The translations under genes and the position numbers were made by a program. Of a stretch of DNA of 64,000 nucleotides, positions 26,545-38,947 are shown one piece after another; the first letter of the stretch is position 1; the number at the start of each line of letters is the position of its first letter. A model generated the notes under the pieces. The model was not told where the DNA came from and did no database searches. It saw nothing but the letters and a program-made list of their open reading frames with translations. The stretch covers positions 434,001-498,000 of the forward strand of contig CAOLHI010000416.1 of the NCBI GenBank assembly GCA_948474755.1, read 5' to 3'. This stretch comes from Ctenosaura bakeri. Lineage: Eukaryota; Chordata; Lepidosauria; Squamata; Iguanidae.

Positions 26545-26792
26545 AGCCGCCTCAGTACCCTAAAAGCATTTAGCATCCCATCTGATCTTGGATGCTAAAC
26601 ATGGTCAGCCCTGCTTAGTATTTGGGTGGGAGACTGCCAACGAACGCCAGGTGCCGTAGGCTATAATTCAAAGGAAGGAACCGGCAAAACCATCTCTGAG
26701 TATTCTTTGCCTATGAAAATCCAGTGAACTTCATGGGGTTGTCGTAAGTCGATAAGCAACTTGACGGCACGCGTGCACACATACACAAGTAA
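26545..26792 (+). repeat. 5S rRNA-derived SINE
   Basis: Positions 26557-26662 align by eye along almost the full length of vertebrate 5S rRNA: catctgatcttggatgctaa, acatggtcagccctgcttag, tatttgggtgggagactgcc and ggtgccgtaggct. The tail (aaaatccagtgaacttcatg, cgtaagtcgataagcaactt, gacggcacgcg) is shared with a second copy at 39210-39430. A 5S-derived head fused to a SINE tail defines the SINE3 class; a 5S-type SINE has been described in Sauria. The head would carry the internal RNA polymerase III promoter. It is not a functional 5S gene because it is mutated and lacks a proper terminator. Confidence 0.85.
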
Positions 26793-27014
26793 CAGGCAGG
26801 GGGGAGGAAGAGCAGTTGTAGAAGCAATGGTAATTAATCATGGCATTGACTTCTGCCTGCTCTTCATCTTGACCATTACTTTTCTATTCTCTTTTTCCTC
26901 ACAGAAATGCTAATAGACTGGCTGGTTATTCCCTTTGTAACCTTGTATCTCCGCAGTGGGTTAAAGCCACCAAAGCAGAAATTGCCCATGTGTTTTAACG
27001 AAATGCTAGATTTG

Positions 27015-27360
27015 CAATATTTATTTATCCATTTATTCCAATATTTATATCCCACCTTATATTGAAGGATCTGAGGTCAACATGCAGTAAAATCAATTTG
27101 AACAGTTTGAAATTTAGAGGCTAAAAGCATATTACATCAATTGTCTCTTAAAACAGAGAGAATAAAGGCAACTAAAATGAAAGGCATTCATTCACATGTG
27201 CAGATTTGGACAAAATCAGTTATGCCCCCAAAGCTTTAGTAAAGAGCCATGGTTTTACTTGACATGAGATTGACAGCAGTGTTAGTGCCAGTCAAGCCTC
27301 TAGGACGAGGGTGTTCCTTAACTAGCGTGCTGCAGTGGAGAAGGCCCTCCCAGATGTCCT
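27015..27360. repeat. Interspersed repeat, unclassified
   Basis: It runs from tatttatatcccaccttata to gtgctgcagtggagaaggccctcccagatg. The order 'tatatcccacc', 'ttaaaa' spacer and 'gagaaggccct' also occurs at 34680-35245. I know this arrangement as a common lizard repeat but cannot assign a superfamily. Confidence 0.4.
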
Positions 27361-30239
27361 CCCCGACTAAGAGGACACAAAGGAGAACCTTGGGCAAGCA
27401 TGTGTAGTGAGATACATTGCAATACTACAAGTGTTGCCAATGAAATATGTGAGTTCCAAAATAAATGTGGATAAATATGGGGATATAGGCTCATAATATG
27501 TAGTAGTGGAGTTACCGTACTGCTATACTCAGAAGTGAAAAAAAATGCTTTGGGACAGGAAAATAGGAAGATGCCGTACACTCTCTCAGATTATTTGTTC
27601 ACATTGCTCTGCTGTGTCTGCTGTCAGTGGTAGCGCTTGTGTCAGCACTGGCACTACTTGCTACCTTCCCCGTTTAACTAAAGACTGAACTGGGACCTTG
27701 TAGATGCAAAATGTTCTCTGACACAGAGGGATCATCTTCCCTAAGATTACTGAAGGAATTACAAAAGGAAGAAATCAAGGTTTTTTTCCCCTCAGTTCTG
27801 CACTGAACTCTTTCAGTTTCTGTGTCACTCAAGCAAAGAGTAGCAGCTGTCAACACTATTACTTTAATTATTGCTGCCTTCCAAGGCAGTGTAACATTGT
27901 CGCTTATCCAATAACCGATCACAGCTAAAGTTAACCATTGATCGTACTTTATCCTAAGTTCATAATTTGTAAAAGTAGTTGAAATATCTGGCATACTTTG
28001 AAATCTGGATATTGGTTTGGCTTTTGAACTCATCATATAAACAAACGTCAGAATATTCTTACTTCTATAATAGCTGTGTTCACTCACACACACAAAAACA
28101 TCCTAGCTTAATAAACCAGGATAAGCACAGGCATGAATAGAAAACAACCAAAATTAAACTCTTAGACAATATTGACCTTATTGTAAAGAAACCAGGCATG
28201 CTGATTTAGCATTTCCAAACTAACTAAAATTTTCAAGTCATCTCCAGTTTTAAGTTAGATCAAGCTGTTGTTCAGAGTTTGTAGACAATAACAAGCTGTG
28301 TTTAAGAACTGAATCCTAGTTCATCCTGACTTAGGACTTAAGCTGTGTTTAAGAAATTAATCCTGGTTCATCCTGACTTAAGAATGGAGCAGCAAGCAGC
28401 AGGTAAGGTGCTGTATGCATCTGCCTGCTGCCTGTATTTTTCATGCTTATTCAGCCAGAATGTAAAGTTCAACACAGAATTCAAACCTTGTCAGTATGGC
28501 ATAAACTGACCAGTGTATCTGTGTGTCTGTACAACTAAGCCGTTTCTTTCAATAATGTTGTACAAGTTCAAAAAGTTGGTTTACATGATAAGCACATTGG
28601 GAAGCTCAGAGGATTGGGTCCAAAAAGCTATGAAGTAACAGGAAATATCCACAAGAGCTACTTTGCAAGTGCTTAAGTGTTTGTACAGTGCTGTTAATAA
28701 AGTTCAGCAGTTAACTTTCATGATCCAGAGCTCCGTATAAGTTCCAATGCTAACATGGAATTCCTAACAATTATATGAAATGACGAAAAGAGTCCTTGTG
28801 GGCGAGTTGATTGTTTTACAACATCAGAACAACTGCTTCTTACAAGATGGAGATGTTCCAAATTTTTTACAAGGTAGCCTAGTATGTTGTCAGTTCTCAG
28901 GTAGAATATGTATAATCTGAGGGGGAAAAAATGTATTCTGTGATCGTTATTCATTTAACTAATTCCACTTTCTGAAACAATTAGCTACAGTTTCCAGTTC
29001 TCTGCTTGATTATGAGAGGAACTGGGGGCTGTTCCAGTAAATGGTATTATCTGGCCCACTTTGCATCAGCTATTCTTAGATTTTAATAAAGCACTTAACT
29101 CTGTGTACCAGTTTTAGCAACACATTTGACATAGACAGTTCTTCGGATGATCATTTGGGATGAAGCCAAATAATCCAAAGTATCAACATTCTTATTACGT
29201 AGTGTTTAGTTTAGGTTGTTCCTTGTTCTTTGTTCATAAACAAAGTTACATGGAAATCAAGCCAAGGATTTCATTTGAAATTTCTACCAAATAATGGGTC
29301 CACTTTGCCCTTCTTTTTCTCCCAGTATGCAAGCAATATTTTTAAAAATAAAGATTTTGTAAATGTTAGGTGATGGTTTTGTAGCCGTAGAGATGTTCAA
29401 TATAACATGATTTGATATCATAGTAGAAGATGTGTTTGGTGCTAAAATTCCTTGAGGAGAGATACATACATACATACATATATATATATATAGTGTATAC
29501 TCTCATTTTTTAAAAAAAATACAGCCTGCAAGCATCCATGGTTTAATTCAAGTTGAGATAAAGCATGGGCTGATGTTGCTGGATATCACTGTGAACTGCA
29601 GTACAGTCGTAAATATTTGAGCATCGACAGATAGATAAACTAGGAAAAATCAGCAGCAAGTCGACAACATTGTCACAAACTTGCAGAATGAAGTTGTTTG
29701 ACTGAGTCTTTCCCCGGCGATTTGGCTGCAGATGAAAATGTCTTCAGCATTAAGATTTCATGCTTGGATCTCCTCTCCCAACGATCATCAATCAGCAGAT
29801 GGACGCATCAAGAATCTTTTTTTTCCCCAGGATTAGTTAAATATGTTGGCAGAAATATGAGAAACCTTTGATATTGCTGTGTATTTCTCTATGTATTTTT
29901 TTACCCATAAACACATATTTCTTTTACTTGAATATGTGTTGCCATTCCAGCAGATATTACTGATCAATAGCACTGTATTAGAAAAACAGATATAAAACTC
30001 TTTTATGTACCAAACATTTTAGGGCTACCAGTAGTAAAGCATAGTGAATAATTGTCTAACATTCAACCAAGAGAATTGGATACTAATATTTATAAGTGAC
30101 CATGTAAATAAACAAATAAAATAGACAGGTAGGAATATGCCAGTGTGTTGTGGATGAATACAGATTTAAAAGTCTTGCATTAGATACTTGGCTTTTGAGT
30201 TTATCTTCTTGTATGTTAGCATTATTTTATCTGTTCCAG
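27361..30239. other. Non-coding stretch
   Basis: There is a SINE-tail fragment at about 27640-27740 (ctgggaccttgtagatgcaa), part of the tRNA-Ala-like family. Two direct repeats near 28285-28380 (aagctgtgtttaagaa...tcctggttcatcctgactta) form a short tandem duplication of about 50 bp. A (TA)n/(TACA)n patch lies at 29462-29493. The 139-codon minus frame ending at 27674 overlaps the SINE fragment and has no recognisable domain. Confidence 0.45.
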
Positions 30240-31060
30240 TTTAACATAGCATGATGTTTAATTAAAGCACAATAGAATGGTGCTGTTACTGCTTTTACCT
30301 GGACAGTGTTGTTCTGTTAGTAAAACCTGCACTGGTTGTTCTGCCATCATATCATGCTTTTGACTCATGTTTACATTGTGATCCACTAGGACCTCTAGAT
30401 CCTTTTTGCATGTACTGCTCCCAAAGTAGGTATCTCCCATATCTATATTTCTAGATCTGATTTTTCATGGCTAAATGTATTATTATTATTTATTTGTATC
30501 CCGCCTCTCCATATGGATCAAGGCAGCAAACAACTTACAAATAGCATGTATTTCGAAACATTTCTATACATGCCCCCAACAAGCTGGGTACTCATTTTAC
30601 CGACCTGCGAAAGGATGGAAGGCTGAGTCAACCTTGGAGCCGGGCAGGATCGAACTCACAACCTTGTAACTTGCAGTACTGGCATTTAACCACTGCGTCA
30701 CCAGGGCAATGTAGTACATTATATTTATTCCTGTTGGAATTCATTTTTAAAATGTTTTGGCCCAGGTCTCCAATCTGTTAAGATCATCTTGAATCTGTCT
30801 TCCTGAGGGATTGCCTACTCTCTAGTAACATTAGACATTTATAAACATGGAGACATTACAGGTCCCAGGAAAGAACCCTGCAGCACTTCTCCTGTTACTT
30901 CTTTCGAGACTGATGAGGAGCCATGGGTGAGCACTCTGATACCTAAAGGGTATCTAGCATACACAAATACATAAGAGGCCCTTTTCTTGTAACTACTGTC
31001 TTCATAAGCATGTCTAGGAAGAACACAGTAGGAGGCCTTCTCAGTAAGTACTGTCAAGCT
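30240..31060 (-). pseudogene. CR1-type LINE ORF2 (reverse transcriptase) fragment, minus, split by a SINE
   Basis: Two minus-strand segments carry decayed pieces of a CR1/L2-type reverse transcriptase in the right order. At 30839-31057, VLTHGSSS...VLQGSFLGPV corresponds to the RT motif usually PQGSVLGP. At 30258-30440, KKDLEVLVDHNVNMSQ corresponds to the downstream KDLGVLVD...LNMSQ stretch. Between them the SINE at 30480-30707 has inserted. The YxDD catalytic region is not recognisable and several frames are needed, so this is a dead copy. A second, plus-strand fragment of the same domain is at 58040-58516. Confidence 0.7.
30480..30707 (-). repeat. tRNA-derived SINE with AATGTA target duplication, minus orientation
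   Basis: Read in complement it has a tRNA-like head (cctggtgacgcagtggttaa, then gagttcgatcctg as B box) and a tail ending in an ATT-rich run. AATGTA occurs at 30474-30479 and 30708-30713, a likely 6-bp target duplication. Diverged copies with a CAATAG-type tail are at 33733-33930 and 55747-55968. Confidence 0.75.
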
Positions 31061-31062
31061 GT

Positions 31063-31160
31063 GGAATCCATAGAATCATAGAGCTGAAAGAAACCACAGG
31101 GGCCATCCAGTCCAACCCCCTGCCATGCAGGAACTCAACTCCCTCCCTCCTTGCTGTCCT
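31063..31160 (-). mobile_element. CR1 LINE 3' end fragment, minus
   Basis: The sequence gaatccatagaatcatagag...gggccatccagtccaacccc is the classical complement of a CR1 3' terminus. Confidence 0.75.
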
Positions 31161-32878
31161 TCCATTCTGGAGGCCTTATTCAGCCATTAAGTGAATAAGG
31201 TGAAAGAAACAACAATGAAGGGGACTTGGAGGTTGTCACCATCAGCCCAGCATCTCCCACATCAGCTTTAGATGTAAACTTAAGTCTACCACAATACACT
31301 AGCTCTCACACCACACCAACTCTTACAGAGATAAAACTTTAAACAGCTGGCAAAGATTTTCACCAGTGTGGACAGACACCCATACATAGGGTAGTTGTAG
31401 CAACAGTGCACATTTCTTTTTGGGAAATGAGATGAAAGGCAAGGATTTCAGTTTTGACAAAATATATTTGTCAATTGAGCATTCTACATTAGGAAGGATT
31501 TAGTACCATTCTCATTATCTCACTCTGCATTAGATGATGGTAGAAAGCCTAGAATATGGGATACAAGTAATCTTTACAGTACTGAAAAGCAGAAAGCCGA
31601 GTGTAATTAGATTCAGGTTCGAATCCCTTGGTAATTCTCATGTGCAATGTTAAATTCATATTATTTTCCTTCTTTCCTCCCCCCCCCTTTTTTTTTAAAT
31701 ATTACATAGACTGAAATTTTTTAAGAGCTTGGAGATCATAACTATGTTTATTGAAAAGCATTTGCTAATTAGCCAGCATTCCCATTCTCTGGTGATCTGG
31801 ATCATCATAAGTGCCCACCTGTATATTTTACAAGCTTGTGTTGAAACAGCATGGGTTGGAAGCAGTGTCCTTTCCCCATTTGTTCATCAGCGCTTTCAAA
31901 ACAAAGAAACACACCATTAATTATGGAATAATACAGACATTATAGAGGGCCTTAGTGATTTTTCATAACCATCACCATGGAGGCAAGACTGATTGAGAGT
32001 TTATTCAGGTGTGACCCTAGCTCTGTGCCAGCCAATAATCTTTATAGTAAAACTCCAGTGAAAATGTCACTTACGGTAATGAACACAGATCATAAGTTAA
32101 GCCTCATACATACTTCTCCATTATTTTTCATTAGAATTTTTTTTCTTCATATGTGATATTTTCAGAGGTAGTTGGGGAACAGCTATCAAGCTAATCAGCT
32201 CCTTGTTACTTAAGGTTAGAGTGCTAAAGTATAACTGAGCAATAAGCAAACAGGCAGTGCCCGAAGTGATATTGACATTCACACTCTGATATTTAGCTCA
32301 TCAGATTGTTTTAGCTCTCTATGGGTTATGTCTAAAATCTAAAGAGAGCCTAACAAATGGGAACTCATCAAAAAACATCATTGCTGATGATATTTGGATG
32401 ACCACTCTGAAGTTTTGGATGCCCCTCTTGTTACTCATTTAGCTTATTCAAGAGATGTTACTTCTAGTCCCACTGTGATTTCCTTGTCACTCCATGAAAG
32501 CACAAACTTTGCATAGGTTTTATAGTTCACCAGGAGGATGACTGATCATGGAATGCTTTTACAAGAAATGCTCTTATTACAACTTTGCCTTTCCCCAAGA
32601 CTGTTCCTCTACTGCCAATTTGTTTAGTAAAAGAAAAGCAGATTAAGAATAAAGAAAGCTCAGAGGTAGTGGCAACGTTATACGAAAAGCATACACACTA
32701 ATTATAATTGAAGAAGACTGAGGTTTCTTTTCACTGGTGTGTGCTTTTATTGGGTTTTTACCTGCTTTTATATTTTAATTGTATTTGCTTTTCTCTGAAT
32801 TTGAGATCCCTTGAGTGCAATTGTTGGGAGAAATGGTGCAATATAGGTAAGGTGAGAGCAAGTTTGAGGGTGAAAAAA
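31161..32878. other. Non-coding stretch, nothing recognised
   Basis: There is a C-run/T-run at 31679-31696. No gene or repeat boundary is supported. Confidence 0.4.
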
Positions 32879-33082
32879 GGCCCTTTCACACTTCACAGTC
32901 ATTGCACTGTCATGGCTGTATCCCATGGAATCCTGGGATTTGTAGTATTGTAGAGCACTACAGCTCTCTGGCTGAGAATTCTAAATGCCTTCTCTGAGCT
33001 GCAGTTCCCAAGATTCCACAGGATGTTGCTATGACAGTAAGAATGGAATCACACTATTAGAATTATGTGGTGTGAAATGGCC
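32879..33082. mobile_element. Palindromic MITE (GGGCCTTTC family)
   Basis: Ends ggccctttcacacttcacag and attatgtggtgtgaaatggc are inverted repeats. The inner arms catggaatcctgggatttgt and gcagttcccaagattccaca pair. No clear 3-bp duplication is visible at this copy. Confidence 0.7.
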
Positions 33083-33732
33083 TTTGAAGCTCATGTACAG
33101 GAAGGTCCTGAAACCTTACTTGCAACTGAGGCAAAAAACAAAACAAAAACAGCAACAACAAGAAATTTGTACCTAACATTTTTCTTAGTAGGAGATGAAA
33201 GGAGGTCAAAACAAAAGATAGAAAGCGGACTTCCTGGAAGTGGGAAGCAGCTAGCCCCTTTTGGAGGTGAGTTGTCACAAATGCTAAAGACTTGGAATGA
33301 ACAACCTCTTGTAGTTCAGCAATCTTGAGGATGATTCACTGAGCTGGTATTCTGCTTCTGGCTCAAACACACAATAGAAGAGTGCATCAAAGATGCCCAC
33401 AAAGAACAATCTGACCTCATGGGAGAGTCTAAAGAAGTGTTCATGGAAACGTATCTGTGAAATATGAAGACAGAACATTTGTTAAATAATATAGGCAATT
33501 ACTATGTATGTCTATGCTTTTAGCTAAAGCAAATGCAGCTTCAAGAGGTAGACTCTGTCCTTTTTATTGTTCTGAACATCTGAATGCTGGCAAACATTAC
33601 TTCTGCCACTCAGGTCCCCTGAACAACACCAAAGTGTCTCAGTAGCTACCTCTGAGCAATGGTGAAAAAGGCTTTACACTAAAACCCAGCAAGCTTGCAT
33701 GAGATGTTCAGTAGCCCTAACTACAATCCTTA

Positions 33733-33930
33733 GCAACAGCGATAGCATGTGTATTTCTGTACCGCTTATCAGCTAAGTGCTCTCTAAGCAGTTTACAGTG
33801 TGTTAGCTAATTGCCCCAACAAGCTGGGTACTCATTTTACCGACCTGTGGAAGGATGGAAGGCTAAGTTGACCTGGAGCCTGGCAGGATTGAACTCACAA
33901 TCTTGTGGCTGCAGTACCAGGCATCCATGA
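33733..33930 (-). repeat. tRNA-derived SINE, minus orientation
   Basis: It shares ttatcagctaagtgctctct, caacaagctgggtactcatt and cagtaccaggcat with the copies at 30480 and 55747. The tRNA-like head, in complement, is at the right end. Confidence 0.75.
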
Positions 33931-34093
33931 GCCCCCTACTAATTATTTAAAAGGAGAATTGTTCCTTTAAGCATGGACAATAAGCTGGGCAACTGAAGGC
34001 CCATTTTGTTATTGAGTTTGTATTTGTTTAACTCCTCAACTCACGACCAAAAATTAAAATAAAACAAGTTCTCTCTTAAGCAGTGGGTCCTAA

Positions 34094-34184
34094 ACTTGGG
34101 TCCTCCAGCTCCCAGAAGCTTCAGCCGTTTTGGCCAACAGTAAGGTATTTTGGGAACTGAAGTCCAAAACATCTGGAGAACCAA
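34094..34184. repeat. Short palindromic repeat
   Basis: Left arm acttgggtcctccagctcccag and right arm gggaactgaagtcc...ctggagaaccaaagtcc are complementary. It belongs to the ctcccagaa/ttctggga group. Confidence 0.5.
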
Positions 34185-34380
34185 AGTCCTGCTATCAAAC
34201 AGGGCCCATGGCCTCTCCATGCTTTATTTCAGCCATAAAGGATCCTGAAATGTAGAACACAGGATTTGAAACATGAAGCAACATGTAGTCACTGCTGGTT
34301 TTGAGTTTTTGGCACCAGTGCCCAGGCAATGCAGTCTGAGATGAGATGACTGTTGAGAATGGGTGTATTGTCCCATAGCC

Positions 34381-34560
34381 CTGCTGCCTTCAAGTCATTT
34401 CTGACTTACGACAACCCTAAGGCAAACCTGTCATTGGGTTTTCTGGGGCTGAGAGCGTGTGATGTGCCCAAGATCACCGGGGGTTTCCATGGCCGAGGGG
34501 GAAATTGACCTCTGGTCTCCAGAGTTGTCATCCAACACTCAAACCCCTACACCACATTGG
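34381..34560 (-). repeat. tRNA-derived SINE, minus orientation
   Basis: It begins ctgccttcaagtcatttctg and contains gacaaccctaaggcaaacct and ggtctccagagttgtc. It is the complement of the copy at 34735-34932, only about 175 bp away in inverted orientation. Confidence 0.75.
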
Positions 34561-34679
34561 TGCTCTGCAGAATATGTCTCCCCTGCTGTAAATATATTCT
34601 TTAGGCCCCAAATGAATGAAGGAAGTCCTTGGAAGATTTCTGGTCAATCACTATCACCATAATTCATTCATCTCCCACA

Positions 34680-35245
34680 TTTTCCCCAAAACTGGGATTC
34701 AAGGTGAATTACATGAATTAAACAAATATAGAGGAAAACCAGGGTAATGTTGTGGTTTGAGTGTTGGACTACAGTCCTGGAGACCACAGTTCAGTTCCCT
34801 GCTCTGCCATGAAAGCCTACTGGGTGACCCTGGGTGTATTACACACTGTCTGCCCCAGAAAACCTGTGATAGGTTTGCCTTAGGGTCACCATAAGTCAGA
34901 AATGACTTGAAGGCACACAACAACAACAGATAAAAGCACAAATACAGAATTAAACATGAATTAAACAAAGATGGATAAAAGTTAAAGTGCCCTTAAGCAT
35001 TCTATAGAATTGCTGTCAAGGACAGCAAGAAAGGAGCCTCCCAGGTAGGGAATTCCAAGCCTGGAAGTAGCCACTGAGAAAGCCCTCTACTGTGTTCCCA
35101 TCAGATGTGCCTGGGAAGTTGATGGGATTGACAGAAAGGCCTCACTCAGAGATTTTAGAGCTTGAGTAGGCTCACTCAGGGTATATAGGGCTTTATGGGT
35201 CATAAGCAGCATGAAGCAGCCCAGTAATAGACTGTTAACCAATTA
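34680..35245. repeat. Interspersed repeat interrupted by a SINE
   Basis: The outer parts (ccaaaactgggattcaaggt; ccactgagaaagccctctac; gggctttatgggtcataagc) form one unit cut by the SINE at 34735-34932. It shows the same order of motifs as 27015-27360. It is unclassified. Confidence 0.45.
34735..34932 (+). repeat. tRNA-derived SINE, best preserved copy
   Basis: Head gtttgagtgttggactacag...ccacagttcagttccctgc, body gggtgaccctgggtgtatta and tail cataagtcagaaatgacttg...gcacacaacaacaaca. The B-box-like gttcagttccc and the ACA-rich tail mark a tRNA-derived, polymerase III-type SINE. I do not recall a settled name for this squamate family. Confidence 0.8.
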
Positions 35246-38200
35246 GACAGTGGAACAGTGTGGTCTAAGCAACTTACTCTGTGCCTACTCTCCTCATGTG
35301 ACATGGAGAATTATGTGCCACAACCAGTACTGAAGAAAGATTGAATTTCCTGTCTAGATGGTTCCTGTGAGCAGAATGAGGGACACCATCTTGCCTTTCC
35401 CCTTGGGCAGCAAACTATCCTGACCTGGCTGTGTCCAAATCCATATCTAGTTAGGAACTGCCCTAATTTCTCTCTACTCCTTCCATCATCTACCTACTGT
35501 GAGCCTAAACTACTGCTTTAAGTTCTTTGAAGAAAGCCCTTTGAAGTAAAGATAATCTAAGTATAATAAATAAGGGTTTCATTTCAGTAATAAACAGGAT
35601 GGCTGTAGTGAATGAGACTTCTGCCACCAGGCGAGTGGGTTTTAGAGTGTTTCTTGGCTTCATGGACAAATGTTAACAGCTGCCCAGTGGTACAGAAAGA
35701 GTTAACTTGTTCTTGGAAGCCTATCTTCTATCAGCGTGACCAGAGGGGGTTGTGAGGCTGGAAAGTGATCCCCATGTGCTGCTGGGACGTATTTTCCAGC
35801 CTTTTATGAATTTTAGCTATTAATTCATCTTCGCTGCCACCACCTGCTGAATTATGAATTGTCTGGACACTTGGACAGTACAGCGGGACCCTGTCCAACC
35901 ACATACATCCCTAAGCTTAAGGATCTTCCTTTTCCCCCCAGTCTACCTAGCTTGGCGTGGGAAGGAGAGAAACAGGGTCTTTTACAGAAAGTATTTATTA
36001 AAGGTAGGCACATAAACAAGGCAAATTACCACACATGGGAAGCCCCCTCTTCCCAGGCACGCTTAGTTACAACAAGAACAGATATGAAAGCACAGATACA
36101 TTCTTTAGATCAGCCAGCCTCCAAAATAACAGAAAAGTCCCTAACGCGACTAGATAACTTTAGTCTAATTACTCACAGTTGTTCCTAGGCTTAGATGTTC
36201 TAAAGGAAGGGCCAGGAGGCGAGGCCAATGGCCTCCAGCCTGCTACTGGCACAGAACCCCCCTCCAGGAGGCTCCTTGGTTGTTATCTCTCAGCCACATG
36301 GCCTCCAAGAAGTTTTTATAACTTCTCCTTGGAAGCATCTTGAAGATGCTCACTTCTTTCCTTTTTGATTGATCAGTCTCACCCCATGACCTATGATGTT
36401 GACCACATGACCTATGATGTTGACCACATGACCTATGATGCTGACCCACATGACCTATGATGTAATCTAATCCCCAACACCTTATTAACCCTTGGTTTAC
36501 CTGAAGAGGGAAATGTCCCCCTTTAGCTAAGTCTAGATAATGGGAAGCCCCATTATCACAGGGGTGCACCCCGGGCTAAGGGCTCCCCATTTAGCCCGGC
36601 AGAATTGAATTGCCAGCCAAGAGTAGTCTGAAGGGAATGAATTGTTTAGGAGCCATCCCACTCTGCCACTGGCTATGGGGGAATCAGGGCCTCATCAGTG
36701 AAAGAGCTTGAATGTTTCTCTGCTATATACCATCTGCTGCATCATTTGCTGCTAATACACCCAGCTCTACAGCAGAATGGCTGATAAAATCAAACAACAT
36801 TATGATGAGGTGATCTTTAGCTACATGATTCCACCACTTTACAAGAAGGGGAAATATTGCAGGAGGTATTGTGGGCTCCGGCACAGCAGTGTGAAGTGCA
36901 GGGAGAGTGAACGGGGGACAATGTTAAATGTTCTCACCTTTTGGCACTTCTCTGTTCCCATTTACCTTTCCAAAATTAGCTTTTTCCCTTCATGAAAAGA
37001 CCATTGGGGTAATATTACATGCATCTGTTTGCAATGTCTAGTTTTCCTCTCAAAAACATTGCTGAACTAAAGTTGAGAACAACTCACAAAGGGTTGCTTT
37101 TATATTTTTGGGTTTATGCTATGCTTCATAACAGGTGCATACAATTATACTTCACAAGAAGTTGGGTGGTATGGAGAAAGGAGACAGAAGTTTTTCTTCC
37201 TCTGTTATAACAGTAGGTTTGGGCTTCATCCAACAAAGCAGAATGGTGAGAGACTGGGGTCAGATAAAAGAAAATACTTCTTCAGCAACACAGTTTGTGC
37301 TACCACAGTGCATGGGGTTGATGAATGTCATCTCAGAAGCTTTACAAATTCATGGAGAATAAGGCTACTAATTGTAACATTGACATAATAGCTCCAGAAT
37401 TAGAGCTGGCATACTTCTGAATGCCAGTTACTAGGAAGAACAGGAGGGGGAAGTTGTTCTTATGTCCTCACTGTGGACTACCCAGGTGCTTCTGGCTGAC
37501 CGCTGTGGGAAACATGGTGGTAGACCAAATGGGACTTTGGTCTGACACAACAGGTTTAGTCTTACATTCGTCAGGCAGTTTGGCCATCTGTTGCAGTGAC
37601 TTTAATTAGCAAGATAAAAAGCTGAATAAAGTAAATGACTTCTTTTAAATTACTTACACTGTCCCTGGATAACAGTGGTAGCAGCTGTGTGATGGCCAGT
37701 GCTCAGTTTCCAAGCATAGTACTCCCCTCCCAGCAAGCACAATTATCTCTGTTTTCCTTTGCAGTCCCTCTCAAAATGACAACAGGAAATGATACCGTGT
37801 CACTTCCTGTCATGATTTTGAGGGCACCATAAAGGAAAACAGAGGTAGCACAGGGTTCTGGAGTGCTTGTGAGAGTGGGATATTTTTGTGTATTTTCACA
37901 TTTGAGGGGTACTTCCTGTGTGATTTTGGGGTAAAAATTGCCAGGAGGCTTTGGGAGTGACGATGGGAAGCTTTAGGGGCCACAAAAATGGGGTCCAGGT
38001 GCTGCATATGGTCCAAAAACTGCGCTGTGCCGACACATGCTTTATAGAGAGACATGAAGTAATCTTTGGTCATAAGCAATTATGCATCATCTTTCTCTGA
38101 GATTTTGGAAGGTCTGAATGATTGACACGGTTATGATCATACTGCTCCCGTACTCGCACATTGTTTCTGTTGTAAAGATCAGCAATGACACTGTTCATTT

Positions 38201-38947
38201 TCCCACAACAGACAACAAAAGTTCAGTGTACAAAAAAGACACAACAGAACTATTCTCCCAAACACACACATGCACACTTACTGATGCCAGTCATCATTTC
38301 CTTCAGCTTCAGTTGAGCTGTATTTCTACTCTTAACTGATTGGCCCATTTCTAGAACTTGGAATTTTTTTTATTATTTTATTGCATGACTAGTTGACAGG
38401 AAAAAAAAGACATGAAATGAGATGTAAAATAAGTATAATGAAGCAAAACATCTTGGGAGATCCTTCCCAATAGTTTTACTCAACATTGTCTATTGCAGGG
38501 GTTGGAATCAAGCATCGTCTGGGTCACATACGGTACCCCAAGACCATTTTGCAACCTGGAGTACTTCTCCAACTGGAAAAAAAAATCAGATTACAGGCTC
38601 CCTTACATTATTGAGACACTGTTTAAAAGCAAACAAAATGCTGTTTTGCCTTTTCTAGTAAAGCCTTTTTAACCTCTTCTAGTTGAGAGTTAGAAGTTTT
38701 TGTTTTGTTTTGTTTTATTTTTTGGTGTTATTTGAGATTAGTGTGGCACTCAGTGTGTTTCAGGAGTAGAAAAATGGTTCTCTGAAATTTGCTTACTCTG
38801 ATCTTTTGTAATAGGCAGCAGAAATTCCAGGTCATTGGCAGTTACTTGAAGATGTTAAGCAGCATAAGACTTCTTGCAGCAAGGCATATGCTTTACCACT
38901 ATCTTTGACTCATCTTCCAAAGTGTGAAGCTATTTTTACTGAGTTAG
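35246..38947. other. Non-coding stretch with a 21-bp minisatellite
   Basis: It holds the minisatellite at 36385-36463 and a possible SINE-like fragment at 37430-37556 (ctgaccgctgtgggaaacat, gggactttggtctgac). A segment at about 37760-38050 (acttcctgt...ttttggggtaaaaa...gccaggaggctttggga) resembles the complement of the hAT-like insert at 52874-53156. No exon was recognised; the 108-codon minus frame at 36243-36569 is driven by the minisatellite. Confidence 0.5.
36385..36463. repeat. Minisatellite, 21-bp unit
   Basis: About 3.7 copies of catgacctatgatgttgacca. The third boundary carries a changed base and one extra base. Confidence 0.9.

Noticed and set aside
26557..26662. Functional 5S rRNA gene
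   Set aside because: There are many mutations against the 5S consensus, no T-run terminator directly after the 3' end, and it continues into a SINE tail shared with another copy.
27674..28093. 139-codon minus-strand frame
   Set aside because: No domain; its C-terminal part overlaps a SINE fragment and there is no splice or promoter context.
35960..36640. Possible antisense LTR (tttattaaaggtaggcac with a downstream CT-rich stretch)
   Set aside because: No second LTR, primer-binding site or target duplication could be found. A similar feeling at 53380-53990 also lacked matching ends.
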